From Bryobacterales bacterium (GTDB taxonomy: Bacteria > Acidobacteriota > Terriglobia > Bryobacterales > Bryobacteraceae), in the NCBI GenBank assembly GCA_020854055.1, contig JADZGD010000028.1, positions 44,935 through 108,934 of the forward strand: a stretch of DNA of 64,000 bases. Reading direction: 5' to 3'. Below the pieces are notes generated by a model. That model saw only the letters and a list, made by a program, of their open reading frames with translations, was not told the DNA's origin and searched no databases. Each line of letters opens with the position of its first letter. Position 1 is the stretch's first letter. Shown here piece by piece: positions 24,161 through 32,547 of the stretch. Made by a program: the position numbers and the translations under genes.

Positions 24161-26899
24161 ATGGCTATCCGGACTTTCGCAGCACTCCTCTCATCATTCG
24201 CGTTATTGAGTGGGCCGGCTCTGATGGCGCAGCCGTATCTTCGCGCGCCGGCGGTGGATGAATACGCCCGCCAGGATCCGGCAGGCATCACCATCCTGCC
24301 CAACGGGAGGTTCCTGCAGCCGGCCGGCAGGCTGGTCGCGGTGGGGCGTTTTCCCAATGGCCTGGCGATGAGCCGTGACGGCAAGGTTCTCTTTGTTGCG
24401 GCCAAGGACATGGGCTACCTGATTACAGGCTGGCAGAGTGGCACGCCGCAGGTGGAGGAAGTGCATCCTTCTTTCACGTCCACCCCCGACAAGAAGAAGG
24501 CACAGCTCAATGGCGGCGCGGCGGCGTTCTCTCCCGACGGCAAGCTGCTTTATTGGAGCAGCGGCGAACCAGGGAGCGTTCTCGTTTTCGACACCGGATC
24601 GCGTGAATTGCTGGCCGAGATCCCGGTCAACGTGGAAACCGGCGGCAGAAAGTTTGAAGACAGCTACATCTCGGGTCTTGCGATTTCAGCCGATGGCGGC
24701 TACCTCTACTGCACGGATGTCACCAACTTCCGTCTCGCCGTGATCGATACAGCCAAACGGAGCGTGGCGGGCTCGGTGCAGGTGGGCCGCTATCCTTATG
24801 CCGTTTCGGTTTCGGGAAATAACGCCGTGGTGGCCAACATCGGCCTGTTCGAATACAGCCCCATCGGCGCTCCGGACGACCCGAAGAAGTGGGACCCGCG
24901 GGGGATCTCCCGGCCGGCCTTCGGCTATCCGAGCCGGCAGGCTCGCGACGGGGTGAAGTTTGAAGGCCGATGGATTCCCGGACTGGGCGAGGCGAACGTA
25001 CCGGAATCGTTCTCGGTGTTCCGGGTTGATGTCTCGAATCCAACCGCGCCGCAGGTTACCGCGCGCTGGAAGACCGGGTTGCTGATCGACGCGCCGTCGG
25101 ACAACGGCAAGACCGTTGGCGGCAGCGCTCCCAACTTTGTATTACTCAACGGCCGGGACGTGTTTGTCTCCAATAGCAACAACGATATTATCGAGCGTCT
25201 CGATCTGGATACCGGCAAAGTGCAGGCTGAAAAGCACATTGTGCCGTCTCCGCTGGTGGCGCGTTTTCGCGGCGTTGGTCCGGCCGGTATGGTGCTGTCT
25301 CCGGATGGCTCCCGGCTCTATGTTGCCGAGAGCGGAATCAATTCCATTGCCGTGATGGATGCCGCCACGCTGAACGTGATTGGACGAATTCCCACCGCCT
25401 GGTATCCCTACCGGCTGGCGATGGCGCCCGACGGCCGCCGGTTGGCGTGCATCAATTTCAAGGGCTTCGGCAATGGCCCGAGCGGCGGCTCGGAGAAGCC
25501 GGCGAGCGATTTTCTTGGCCTTCGTGGCGCGGTTACCGTTGTGGATACTCCGGCTGACGGCGAGCTGCCCGCGCTCAGCCGGCGCGTTCTGGAGAATAAC
25601 GGCATCGTTGACCGCTCGGCCGATCGCAAGAAGATGTCCTCGCCGGTCATTCCCACCATTCCCGGCGAGGTCTCCAAGGAGATTCGCTATGTGGTTTTCA
25701 TCACCAAGGAGAACCACACCTACGATACGATCTTCGACCGCGTTCCCGGCGCGCGTCATGATCCTTCGCTGCTGCGCTGGGGGCTGCACCAGAACATCAA
25801 GGCCGACGGCCAGCCGACGCTGGAGGACGTTGCCGTGATGACCAACCACAACGCGCTGGCGCGGCAGTTTACCATCAGCGACAACTTTTACGTGGAGATC
25901 GAGTTTTCGGGCGTGGGCCACCGCTGGCTGGTGGGCGTTCAGCCGGACAACCTGATGCAGATGACGTACACACTGGGATGGCGGTTCAAGAAAGACAGCA
26001 CCGCTCCCGGACGGCGTTACTCGATGGGTTCGGCCGGGTCGCTCATTCCGGAGGATTACCCCGAGGCGGGATCGATGTGGGAGCACCTGGCGCGGCGCGG
26101 GATCAGCTTCCGCAACTATGGCGAGGCGTTTGAGCTTCCCGGCGTCATCCTGGGCGAGAATGAACGTCCCACCGGCGCGCGCGAACAGGTAAACATCCCG
26201 ATGTCGAAAGTGGTTTACGACAACACGGCCTGGAATTTTCCCGTCTTCAATATGAATATTCCAGACCAGTACCGCGCGCACTGGTTTATGAGCGACGTGG
26301 AGAAACGTTTTCTGCGCGGCCGCAAGAAGCTGCCGCAGTTTGTCAACATCACGCTGTGCAACGATCACGGCGCCAAGCCGCGCCCGGAGAAAGGCTATCC
26401 CTATGTCGCTTCGTGGATGGCGGATAACGACCTTGCGCTGGGCCGTATTGTGGAGTTTCTTTCGCGCACGCCGTACTGGAAGAACATGGTGATCTTCGTT
26501 ACCGAAGATGACTCGGGCGGCGAACCGGATCACGTGGATGCGCAACGCAGCGTTCTCCTGGTGATCAGCCCATGGGTGAAGAGAGGTTACGTTTCACACC
26601 GCCACACTACGATCCTCAGCATGCACCGCACGCTCTACCAGATTTTCGGCATGCAGCCGTTGAACATGTTCGATGCGCTGGCGAACGATTTCTCCGATTG
26701 CTTCACCACCAAGCCCGACTTCCGGCCCTACACCGCGGTGGCGGTAGACAAGCGTATCTTCGACCCGGAAAAGGCCAAGGATCCGGATGATCCCGACTAC
26801 GGCCAGGCGCGCCGCATGCCGACCATTGTCATGGATGGAGCCGACGAGATGAGCGAGGTACTGCGCGAGGGCGCAAAAGAAGTAACTACGGCGCGATAG
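24161..26899 (+). CDS. Secreted beta-propeller / phosphoesterase fusion protein (second copy)
   Basis: A 912-residue paralogue of the protein at 5855-8305. Signal peptide at 1-23 (ending LMAQ), then propeller blades (MSRDGKVLFVAA, FSPDGKLLYWSS, LSPDGSRLYVAE, MAPDGRRLACIN), then the phosphoesterase domain with KENHTYDTIFD near 515-525, ISDNFYVEIEFSGVGH, and EDDSGGEPDHVDAQRS near 780-795. It is ~100 residues longer than its paralogue, mainly by insertions in the propeller. A TACGAT hexamer 10 nt before the ATG may be a -10. Role: hydrolysis of an external phosphoester, substrate unknown. Confidence 0.85.
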   Translation: MAIRTFAALLSSFALLSGPALMAQPYLRAPAVDEYARQDPAGITILPNGRFLQPAGRLVAVGRFPNGLAMSRDGKVLFVAAKDMGYLITGWQSGTPQVEEVHPSFTSTPDKKKAQLNGGAAAFSPDGKLLYWSSGEPGSVLVFDTGSRELLAEIPVNVETGGRKFEDSYISGLAISADGGYLYCTDVTNFRLAVIDTAKRSVAGSVQVGRYPYAVSVSGNNAVVANIGLFEYSPIGAPDDPKKWDPRGISRPAFGYPSRQARDGVKFEGRWIPGLGEANVPESFSVFRVDVSNPTAPQVTARWKTGLLIDAPSDNGKTVGGSAPNFVLLNGRDVFVSNSNNDIIERLDLDTGKVQAEKHIVPSPLVARFRGVGPAGMVLSPDGSRLYVAESGINSIAVMDAATLNVIGRIPTAWYPYRLAMAPDGRRLACINFKGFGNGPSGGSEKPASDFLGLRGAVTVVDTPADGELPALSRRVLENNGIVDRSADRKKMSSPVIPTIPGEVSKEIRYVVFITKENHTYDTIFDRVPGARHDPSLLRWGLHQNIKADGQPTLEDVAVMTNHNALARQFTISDNFYVEIEFSGVGHRWLVGVQPDNLMQMTYTLGWRFKKDSTAPGRRYSMGSAGSLIPEDYPEAGSMWEHLARRGISFRNYGEAFELPGVILGENERPTGAREQVNIPMSKVVYDNTAWNFPVFNMNIPDQYRAHWFMSDVEKRFLRGRKKLPQFVNITLCNDHGAKPRPEKGYPYVASWMADNDLALGRIVEFLSRTPYWKNMVIFVTEDDSGGEPDHVDAQRSVLLVISPWVKRGYVSHRHTTILSMHRTLYQIFGMQPLNMFDALANDFSDCFTTKPDFRPYTAVAVDKRIFDPEKAKDPDDPDYGQARRMPTIVMDGADEMSEVLREGAKEVTTAR

Positions 26900-26916
26900 C
26901 GGAATTCGAAGGATGC

Positions 26917-26971
26917 GAGCCGCCCGCCTGCGGCCCGGCGCGGCGGCTCTCCAGTTCCGGCAAGGAACTGG
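26917..26971 (+). repeat. Two tandem stem-loops after the phosphoesterase gene
   Basis: GAGCCGCC at 26917-26924 pairs perfectly with GGCGGCTC at 26942-26949, and directly after it CCAGTTCC (26951-26958) pairs with GGAACTGG (26964-26971) around a 5-nt loop. There is no T-run after either, so this is not a textbook intrinsic terminator; RNA 3'-end protection or a weak terminator is an inference. Confidence 0.55.
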
Positions 26972-27090
26972 GCATGAGCAACCTCCACGACCGGGCGTAT
27001 CCTGACCGCCCGGCTAAGAAGCCCCCCTAAGAAGAATCCACTGCACGCAGCACTTTCATACCGCACACCCGCTTTGACCTCAGGTTCCTG

Positions 27091-27130
27091 CCATACATAG
27101 AACAATTATGTATAATGCTTCTATGTATGG
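27091..27130 (+). promoter_or_regulatory. PadR operator: 12-bp perfect inverted repeat around the padR promoter
   Basis: CCATACATAGAA (27091-27102) and TTCTATGTATGG (27119-27130) are perfect reverse complements separated by 16 nt. Inside lies TATAAT (27111-27116), a good -10. The distal arm covers the predicted start codon at 27127. ATACAT/ATGTAT half-sites are typical of PadR-family operators, so autorepression by the adjacent regulator is likely. The -10 would start transcription near 27123, giving an almost leaderless message. Confidence 0.8.
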
Positions 27131-27465
27131 ACGTAGGTAAAGACCTGGTTGCTGCTTCCGCTACGCCGCTCGTGCTCGCCATCCTTGCCGAAGGCGACAG
27201 CTACGGCTACGCCATCATCAAGCGAGTGGCCGAGTTGTCAGGTGGGCGCCTGCAGTGGACCGACGGCATGCTCTATCCCGTGCTGCACCGGCTAGAGCGG
27301 CAAGGCCATGTCGCAGCGAAGTGGTCCGCGTCTGAGAACGGCCGAAGGCGCAAGTACTACCGGATCACTAGAGAAGGCCGGGCGCAACTCGCAGCCCAGC
27401 GGCAGCAGTGGCAGGTCGTGGACGGTACCCTTCGAGGCATCTGGATGAAGGGGTGCACGGCATGA
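27127..27465 (+). CDS. PadR family transcriptional regulator
   Basis: A 112-residue winged-helix repressor of the short PadR type. Seen: TPLVLAILAEGDSYGYAIIKRV (key part GDSYGYAI), LQWTDGMLYPVLHRLERQGHV for the recognition helix and start of the wing, and RRKYYRITREGRAQL at the wing strand. ATG 27127 was preferred to ATG 27115, because the latter lies inside the -10 hexamer and would not be transcribed. The gene overlaps the next by ATGA (27462-27465). PadR proteins paired this way usually control the neighbouring membrane protein in response to small molecules or cell-envelope stress. Confidence 0.9.
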   Translation: MDVGKDLVAASATPLVLAILAEGDSYGYAIIKRVAELSGGRLQWTDGMLYPVLHRLERQGHVAAKWSASENGRRRKYYRITREGRAQLAAQRQQWQVVDGTLRGIWMKGCTA

Positions 27466-28862
27466 CGGCATTCGCCGATCAACCGCTCGAGGAGCAGATC
27501 GCGCAATGGCGGGCGTACGTACGCCGGCGGCAGAGCATTCATGGTCCCGACGCGGAAGAGCTCGAGGGACATCTGCGCGACCAGTTGGCGGCGCTCACGG
27601 AGGCGGGCCTGGCAGGGGATGAAGCTTTCCTGGTTGCGGTCAAGCGAATGGGCAACCTCGATGCACTGTCACGCGAATTTGCGCGCGCGCACTCCGAGCG
27701 GCTTTGGAAGCAGTTGGTCATTACCGCCGACGCTGCCGATGAGCCGGTCAACGCCGGACGCGCCGAGGTCCTGGTCGTTCTGAGCATTGCCGTCGCCGCG
27801 GCGCTGGCGGTCAAGGTGCCGGCGCTGTTCGGTCTTCGGCTCAGCCCTCACGAGGAAGTGCCCCCTTTCTATCTCCGCAACGCCACGCTGTTCGTTTTCC
27901 CGCTGCTCACTATTTACTTCATGTGGAAGCGTGGGTGGAGAGAGAAAAGCCGCCTCTGGCTCGCGCTGCCCTTTGCGGCTGGGGCGGTGTTCGCCAACGT
28001 CTACCCGTGGGGGACTACTGTCGCCGGCAACGCACCCAAGGGCAGCGACACGGAGGTGCTGACCATTCTGCATTTGCCAATCGCCCTTTGGCTGGCGGTC
28101 GGCTTCGCGTATGTCCGAGGCCGCTGGTTCCGCGATGGCGGGCGCATGAATTTCGTACGGTTCTCGGGTGAGTTGGCGATCTACTATGTGCTCATCGCGC
28201 TCGGCGGAGGCGTCTTCACCGGCTTTACGGTAATGATGTTCAAGGCCATCGGGATGAGCCCTGAGTGGTTCGTAGGTGGCTGGCTGATTCCGTGCGGGGC
28301 GGCGGGGGCCGTTATCATCGGATCCTGGCTTGTGGAGGCGAAGCAAAGTGTCATCGAGAACATGGCGCCGGTGCTGACCAGGCTGTTCACGCCACTGTTC
28401 ACAGTTCTGCTACTGGTGTTTCTGGCCACGATGGCGTGGACCGGCAGCCCCATCAACGTAAAGCGGGAGGTGCTTATCGGCTTCGACCTGCTGCTGGTGC
28501 TGGTCGTTGGGCTGGTGCTCTACGCCGCCTCCGCGCGCGACCCCCAGGCGCCGCCCGACTTCTTCGACCGCCTGCAACTGCTGCTGGTGGTCAGTTCGCT
28601 GGTGGTTGATGTGGTGGCGCTCGCGGCCATCGCAGCCCGCATCTCCGAGTTTGGTTTTACTCCCAACCGGATGGCGGCTCTTGCCGAGAATCTCATTCTG
28701 CTGGTGAACCTGGCCTGGTCGGCGTGGCTCTATGCGCGCTTCCTGGGCCACCGGGGTTCGTTTGCCGCCCTGGAGCGATGGCAGATTACCTATCTGCCCG
28801 TTTACTCCGCATGGGCGGCACTGGTGGTTGTGGTGTTTCCGCCGGCGTTCGGCTACCGTTGA
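27462..28862 (+). CDS. Polytopic membrane protein with N-terminal HAAS/permease-prefix domain
   Basis: A 466-residue protein. The first ~80 residues are soluble and match the 'permease prefix'/HAAS type of module often found beside PadR regulators: LEEQIAQWRAYVRRRQSIHG, EELEGHLRDQLAAL and DEAFLVAVKRMGNLDALSREFAR (quoted in pieces). The remaining part has about ten hydrophobic segments and no recognised transporter motif. The start ATG at 27462 overlaps the padR stop, so the two are translationally coupled. Probable partner or target of the regulator; biochemical function unknown. Confidence 0.75.
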   Translation: MTAFADQPLEEQIAQWRAYVRRRQSIHGPDAEELEGHLRDQLAALTEAGLAGDEAFLVAVKRMGNLDALSREFARAHSERLWKQLVITADAADEPVNAGRAEVLVVLSIAVAAALAVKVPALFGLRLSPHEEVPPFYLRNATLFVFPLLTIYFMWKRGWREKSRLWLALPFAAGAVFANVYPWGTTVAGNAPKGSDTEVLTILHLPIALWLAVGFAYVRGRWFRDGGRMNFVRFSGELAIYYVLIALGGGVFTGFTVMMFKAIGMSPEWFVGGWLIPCGAAGAVIIGSWLVEAKQSVIENMAPVLTRLFTPLFTVLLLVFLATMAWTGSPINVKREVLIGFDLLLVLVVGLVLYAASARDPQAPPDFFDRLQLLLVVSSLVVDVVALAAIAARISEFGFTPNRMAALAENLILLVNLAWSAWLYARFLGHRGSFAALERWQITYLPVYSAWAALVVVVFPPAFGYR

Positions 28863-29163
28863 TACCCGCACGGGCACTGCACCGGCGGATTGTTCCGGGT
28901 GGCCGCCAAGTGCGGACCGGCTCGGCCACAGACGACACTCGCCCTGTCACAACCGCTGCTTAGATTTAAGAGTGCCTGGCGAGATGCCGGGTCTACTCTG
29001 ATTGCGGGCTTGCGAGAAGGGCGCCACCAGGCGCATCCGACAGTCCGCCCAACGCCAATCTGCCGCCTTGCAACCGGGTCTCGGCTGCTCTCCTCCGGCG
29101 CTGATGTGAAGCTTCCTGGCGGCAGAGCTGGTCTGATTGGCCGGCCACGCTACAATCAAGACT
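28863..29163. other. Non-coding gap before the PfkB kinase
   Basis: About 300 nt between the membrane protein and the kinase. I see no convincing open frame, tRNA or terminator. GCCTGG (28974-28979) and CCAGGC (near 29027-29032) can pair across ~45 nt, but this is weak. The right end holds the kinase promoter. Confidence 0.5.
29151..29156 (+). promoter_or_regulatory. -10 element for the PfkB kinase gene (probably leaderless)
   Basis: TACAAT ends 7 nt before the ATG at 29164, the usual distance from a -10 to the transcription start, and there is no Shine-Dalgarno between them. No clear -35 was found. Confidence 0.5.
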
Positions 29164-30081
29164 ATGTCATTAGTCGTGGTCGGCTCGGTTGCCTATGACG
29201 GCATCGAAACGCCGCATGGCAAGGTCGAGCGCGCGCTCGGCGGCGCCTGCACTTATATCTCTCTTTCGGCGAGCTATTTTACGCCGGTTTCCGTTGTCGC
29301 CGTGGTTGGCGAGGATTTTGATGCGGGCGATTACCAGTTCCTACGATCCCGTAACATCGACCTGGAGGGGCTGGAGCAGGTTCCCGGCAAGACTTTTTTC
29401 TGGAGCGGCGTTTACTCGGAGGACATGAATGACCGTACCACGCTCCGCACCGACCTCAACGTTTTTGCCGGCTTTGACCCCAAACTACCCGCCGATTATC
29501 TCGATCAACCCTATCTTTTTCTGGGTAACATCCAGCCCGCGCTACAGAAAAGTGTCCGCTCCCAGATGAACTCCCCCCGCTTTACCGGGGGCGACACCAT
29601 GAACTTCTGGATCAACGATTTCCGGGATGAATTGCTGCCGACCATCCGCGAGTGGGACTTCCTGCTGATCAACGATAGCGAGGCCCGGCTGCTCTCCGGC
29701 GAGTCGAACCTGAAGCACGCCGCCCTGCGAATTCTGGATATGGGGCCGAAAACGGTGATCATCAAGCGCGGCGAATACGGCGCAATGCTTTTTCGCCGTG
29801 ACCAGTACTTCGCCGTGCCCGGCTACCTGCTCGATGAAGTCTTCGATCCAACCGGAGCCGGGGATTGCTTTGCCGGAGGCTTTACCGGCTATCTGGCCGA
29901 GTGCGGCTTCGATCTTGCCGACCGCCACATCGACCACCGCACGCTGAGCCGGGCGGTGATCTACGGTTCCGTCATGGGAAGTTTCTGCTGTGAAAAGTTT
30001 GGAATTGACCGCTTCCGCACGCTCACCCGATCCGAAATCGATGCCCGTTACCGGGAGTTCAAGTCCTTTACCGAGTTTTGA
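29164..30081 (+). CDS. PfkB/ribokinase family sugar or nucleoside kinase
   Basis: A 305-residue kinase. Conserved parts: GGACTYIS near residues 26-33 (substrate-binding glycine pair), the central LLINDSEARLLSGE, KRGEYGAMLF, and the signature DPTGAGDCFAGGF (228-240), in which Asp234 is the expected catalytic base in the anion hole. The ATP site is therefore intact. The family includes ribokinase, adenosine and fructose kinases; the sequence does not decide the substrate. ATG 29164 follows a TACAAT at leaderless distance. It stands alone, with the glycosyltransferase operon beginning 58 nt later. Confidence 0.87.
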   Translation: MSLVVVGSVAYDGIETPHGKVERALGGACTYISLSASYFTPVSVVAVVGEDFDAGDYQFLRSRNIDLEGLEQVPGKTFFWSGVYSEDMNDRTTLRTDLNVFAGFDPKLPADYLDQPYLFLGNIQPALQKSVRSQMNSPRFTGGDTMNFWINDFRDELLPTIREWDFLLINDSEARLLSGESNLKHAALRILDMGPKTVIIKRGEYGAMLFRRDQYFAVPGYLLDEVFDPTGAGDCFAGGFTGYLAECGFDLADRHIDHRTLSRAVIYGSVMGSFCCEKFGIDRFRTLTRSEIDARYREFKSFTEF

Positions 30082-30139
30082 TCCTGTGAGGCGGATTCTT
30101 CACTTAAGCGAGGGCCGGCCGGCCCTTTAACCTCACACA

Positions 30140-31714
30140 ATGCCTACGAACGCCAGGCCCCGCAAGCAGACCCGGACGTATAAGCCGGCAGCTTCGCGTG
30201 TGGGCGCAGCCGCCGGGCTGCTGGCCGCCGCCCTGCTCACAGCGCTTTCGGCCGCCGCCGTCTTCTATTTTTTCCACCGTGGCCAACTGCTGTGGTACGG
30301 TGACGCGCTGGCACACATGAACATTGCGCGCCGCATCGTCGATTCGCGCACCCCGGGTTATGAACAATTTGGCACCGTCTGGCTGCCGCTACCACACGCG
30401 CTGATGCTGCCTTTCGTGACGAACGACTGGCTGTGGCAGACCGGCCTGGCCGGATCCATCCCATCGGCGGCTTGTTTCATCATGGCCGGCCTATTCCTGT
30501 TCGGAACGATTCGCCGGACACTGGGCACAACGGCCGCGGCGGCAGGCACAGCCCTGTTCGCCCTGAATCCGAACGTTCTCTATCTTCAGAGCACCGCCAT
30601 GACGGAGGCGCCCTTCTTTGCCGCCTTCTTCGCTACTCTCTACTTCACCATCCGTTTTCGCGACACGCAGTCGATTGTGTGGGCCGCGGCCGCAGGGGTT
30701 GCCTCAGCCGCCGCATCCCTCATTCGCTATGAAGGATGGTTTCTCATCCCCTTCGTGGCCCTCTATTTCCTGGTTACGGCCCGCAGCCACCGGTTTCTCG
30801 CCGCCACCCTCTACTCCGCCATCGCCGGAGCCGCGCCTCTCTACTGGCTGGCGCACAATGCCTGGTATTACTCGGATGCGTTCGAGTTCGCCCGAGGGCC
30901 CTGGTCTGCCCGGGCCATCTATCAGCGCGCCCTTGCCCAGGGTGTGCAGCGTTACGGTGGCGATGGGGATTGGCTCAAGGCCTTGCTCTACTTTCGCACC
31001 GCCGCGCGCCTTGCGGCCGGCTCCGTGCTGTTCTGGATGGGCGTTGCCGGCCTGGTGGCGGCCACCCTGAAGCGCGCCGCCTGGCCGGTCCTGTTTCTGC
31101 TGCTGCCCGCCATTTTCTACGTGTGGAGCATTCACAGCTCCGGCACGCCGATTTTCGTGCCGGAGCTGTGGCCTGGTACGTACTACAACACCCGTTACGG
31201 CCTAGCCGCGTATGGGCTGATCGTCTTCGGCGCCGCGGCGCTGGTGGCTCTTGCTCCAGGCAAAGTCCGGTTTCTTGCGGCCTGGATGGTGATGGGCCTG
31301 GCGCTGTCGCCCTGGATTTTTTACCCGCGGGCCGACAACTCGGTCTGCTGGAAAGAGGCGCAGGTGAACTCCGCCGCGCGCCTCCGGTGGACCGCCGAAG
31401 CGGCTTCATTCTTAAAGACAAACCGTCGTCCGGGTGACGGAATCTTCACCACGCTGAGCGATCTTTCGGGCGTTCTCACCGAAGCCCGCATTCCTTTCCG
31501 CCGGGTGCTACAGGAAGGCAACGGTCCGGCCTTTGTGGCCGCCACGCTCCGTCCCGACCTGTTCCTGCATGAGCAGTGGGCACTGGCGATTGCCGGCGAC
31601 ACGGTCTCCACGGCCCTGCTGAAAGGAAAAAAGATGGGTTTGCGATTCGAGTGTGTAAAAATAATCGCTATACCGGGTGCTCCAGTTATTGAGATCTACC
31701 ACCGGCGAAGATGA
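30140..31714 (+). CDS. Integral membrane GT-C glycosyltransferase (ArnT/PMT-like)
   Basis: A 524-residue membrane protein with about ten hydrophobic segments and a short basic N-terminus. The first extracytoplasmic loop carries an acidic catalytic-type residue (Asp55 in LWYGDALAHMNIARRI), followed by WLPLPHALMLP, the arrangement of GT-C enzymes that use polyprenyl-phosphate sugars. NPNVLYLQSTAMTEAPF is another conserved loop of the family. Acceptor and donor are unknown. It overlaps dapF through ATGA at 31711-31714; the downstream nucleotide-sugar dehydrogenase supports a cell-envelope polysaccharide role. Confidence 0.82.
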   Translation: MPTNARPRKQTRTYKPAASRVGAAAGLLAAALLTALSAAAVFYFFHRGQLLWYGDALAHMNIARRIVDSRTPGYEQFGTVWLPLPHALMLPFVTNDWLWQTGLAGSIPSAACFIMAGLFLFGTIRRTLGTTAAAAGTALFALNPNVLYLQSTAMTEAPFFAAFFATLYFTIRFRDTQSIVWAAAAGVASAAASLIRYEGWFLIPFVALYFLVTARSHRFLAATLYSAIAGAAPLYWLAHNAWYYSDAFEFARGPWSARAIYQRALAQGVQRYGGDGDWLKALLYFRTAARLAAGSVLFWMGVAGLVAATLKRAAWPVLFLLLPAIFYVWSIHSSGTPIFVPELWPGTYYNTRYGLAAYGLIVFGAAALVALAPGKVRFLAAWMVMGLALSPWIFYPRADNSVCWKEAQVNSAARLRWTAEAASFLKTNRRPGDGIFTTLSDLSGVLTEARIPFRRVLQEGNGPAFVAATLRPDLFLHEQWALAIAGDTVSTALLKGKKMGLRFECVKIIAIPGAPVIEIYHRRR

Positions 31715-32547
31715 AGATTCCGTTTACCAAGGCTCACGGCGCGAAGAACGACTTTCTGCTCACCTGGGTCAGCGAGGCTCCTGGCTCCGGTTTACCCGCG
31801 CTAGCCCGTGCCATTTGCGACCGTAACACGGGCGTGGGGGCGGATGGCTGGATGCTGGTGGATTCCGCCCCGCCGGGTGAGAGCGGCTGGGATGCGTCGA
31901 TCCGCCTGTTTAACGCCGACGGGAGCGAGCCGGAACTTTCCGGCAACGGCACACGCTGCGCCGCCGCCTTCCTGCTTCACGCCGGCGCCGTTCATCAGGA
32001 CGATGTCCGGTTGCTTACGGGCGCCGGAGTCAAACAACTGCGGCTGGCCGGGTCCCAGGGGCTTCTCTATCAGTTCGAAATGAACATGGGAGAGGCGCGC
32101 CTGGAGGGCAGCCAGACTGTTTTTTCTCTTCCACTGGACGCGGGATCCGTGGAGGTCACCGCGGTCCATGCTGGTAATCCGCAGTGCGCCGTCTTTGTCG
32201 CTGACTTCCCCGCCGATTGGCCCCTGGTAGGCGCCCAGATCGAACGCCACCCACGATTCCCGCGCCGCACCAACGTCTCTTTCGTTCGAGTCCTCGATCG
32301 CCACACTCTCGACGTCCGTTTTTTTGAACGCGGCGTCGGAGTGACATTCAGCTCCGGAACCGGCTCCACCGGAGCCGTTGCCGCCGCTTTCTTTCGTGAA
32401 TTGGTCGATAGCCCGGTTCGTGTGCTTACGCCCGCGGGTCCGCTGGACCTGCGAATCGAAGGGTCCTATTTTTTGACCGGCCCGGCGGAAGTCATCGCGG
32501 CCGGCGAGTTTTACTACAACGAGATGGAGAAGGGAATATCCGGATGA
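31711..32547 (+). CDS. dapF: Diaminopimelate epimerase homologue with altered active site
   Basis: A 278-residue protein of normal length for DapF, which interconverts LL- and meso-diaminopimelate for lysine and peptidoglycan. Present: N-terminal KAHGAKNDF (normally K-x-x-G-x-x-N-D), LFNADGSEPELSGNGTRCAA with the first catalytic cysteine Cys83, VHAGNPQCAVFV and FERGVGVTFSSGTGSTGA. In classical DapF the last motif reads A-C-G-T-G-A and supplies the second catalytic cysteine; here the position is Ser215 (codons AGC TCC at 32350-32355). With one thiol missing it may be slow, act on another amino acid, or have lost racemisation. It overlaps both neighbours by ATGA. Confidence 0.8.
   Translation: MKIPFTKAHGAKNDFLLTWVSEAPGSGLPALARAICDRNTGVGADGWMLVDSAPPGESGWDASIRLFNADGSEPELSGNGTRCAAAFLLHAGAVHQDDVRLLTGAGVKQLRLAGSQGLLYQFEMNMGEARLEGSQTVFSLPLDAGSVEVTAVHAGNPQCAVFVADFPADWPLVGAQIERHPRFPRRTNVSFVRVLDRHTLDVRFFERGVGVTFSSGTGSTGAVAAAFFRELVDSPVRVLTPAGPLDLRIEGSYFLTGPAEVIAAGEFYYNEMEKGISG

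Noticed and set aside
28960..29040. Possible tRNA or small structured RNA in the gap before the PfkB kinase
   Set aside because: Only one weak long-range pairing; no cloverleaf, T-loop or anticodon arm could be built.
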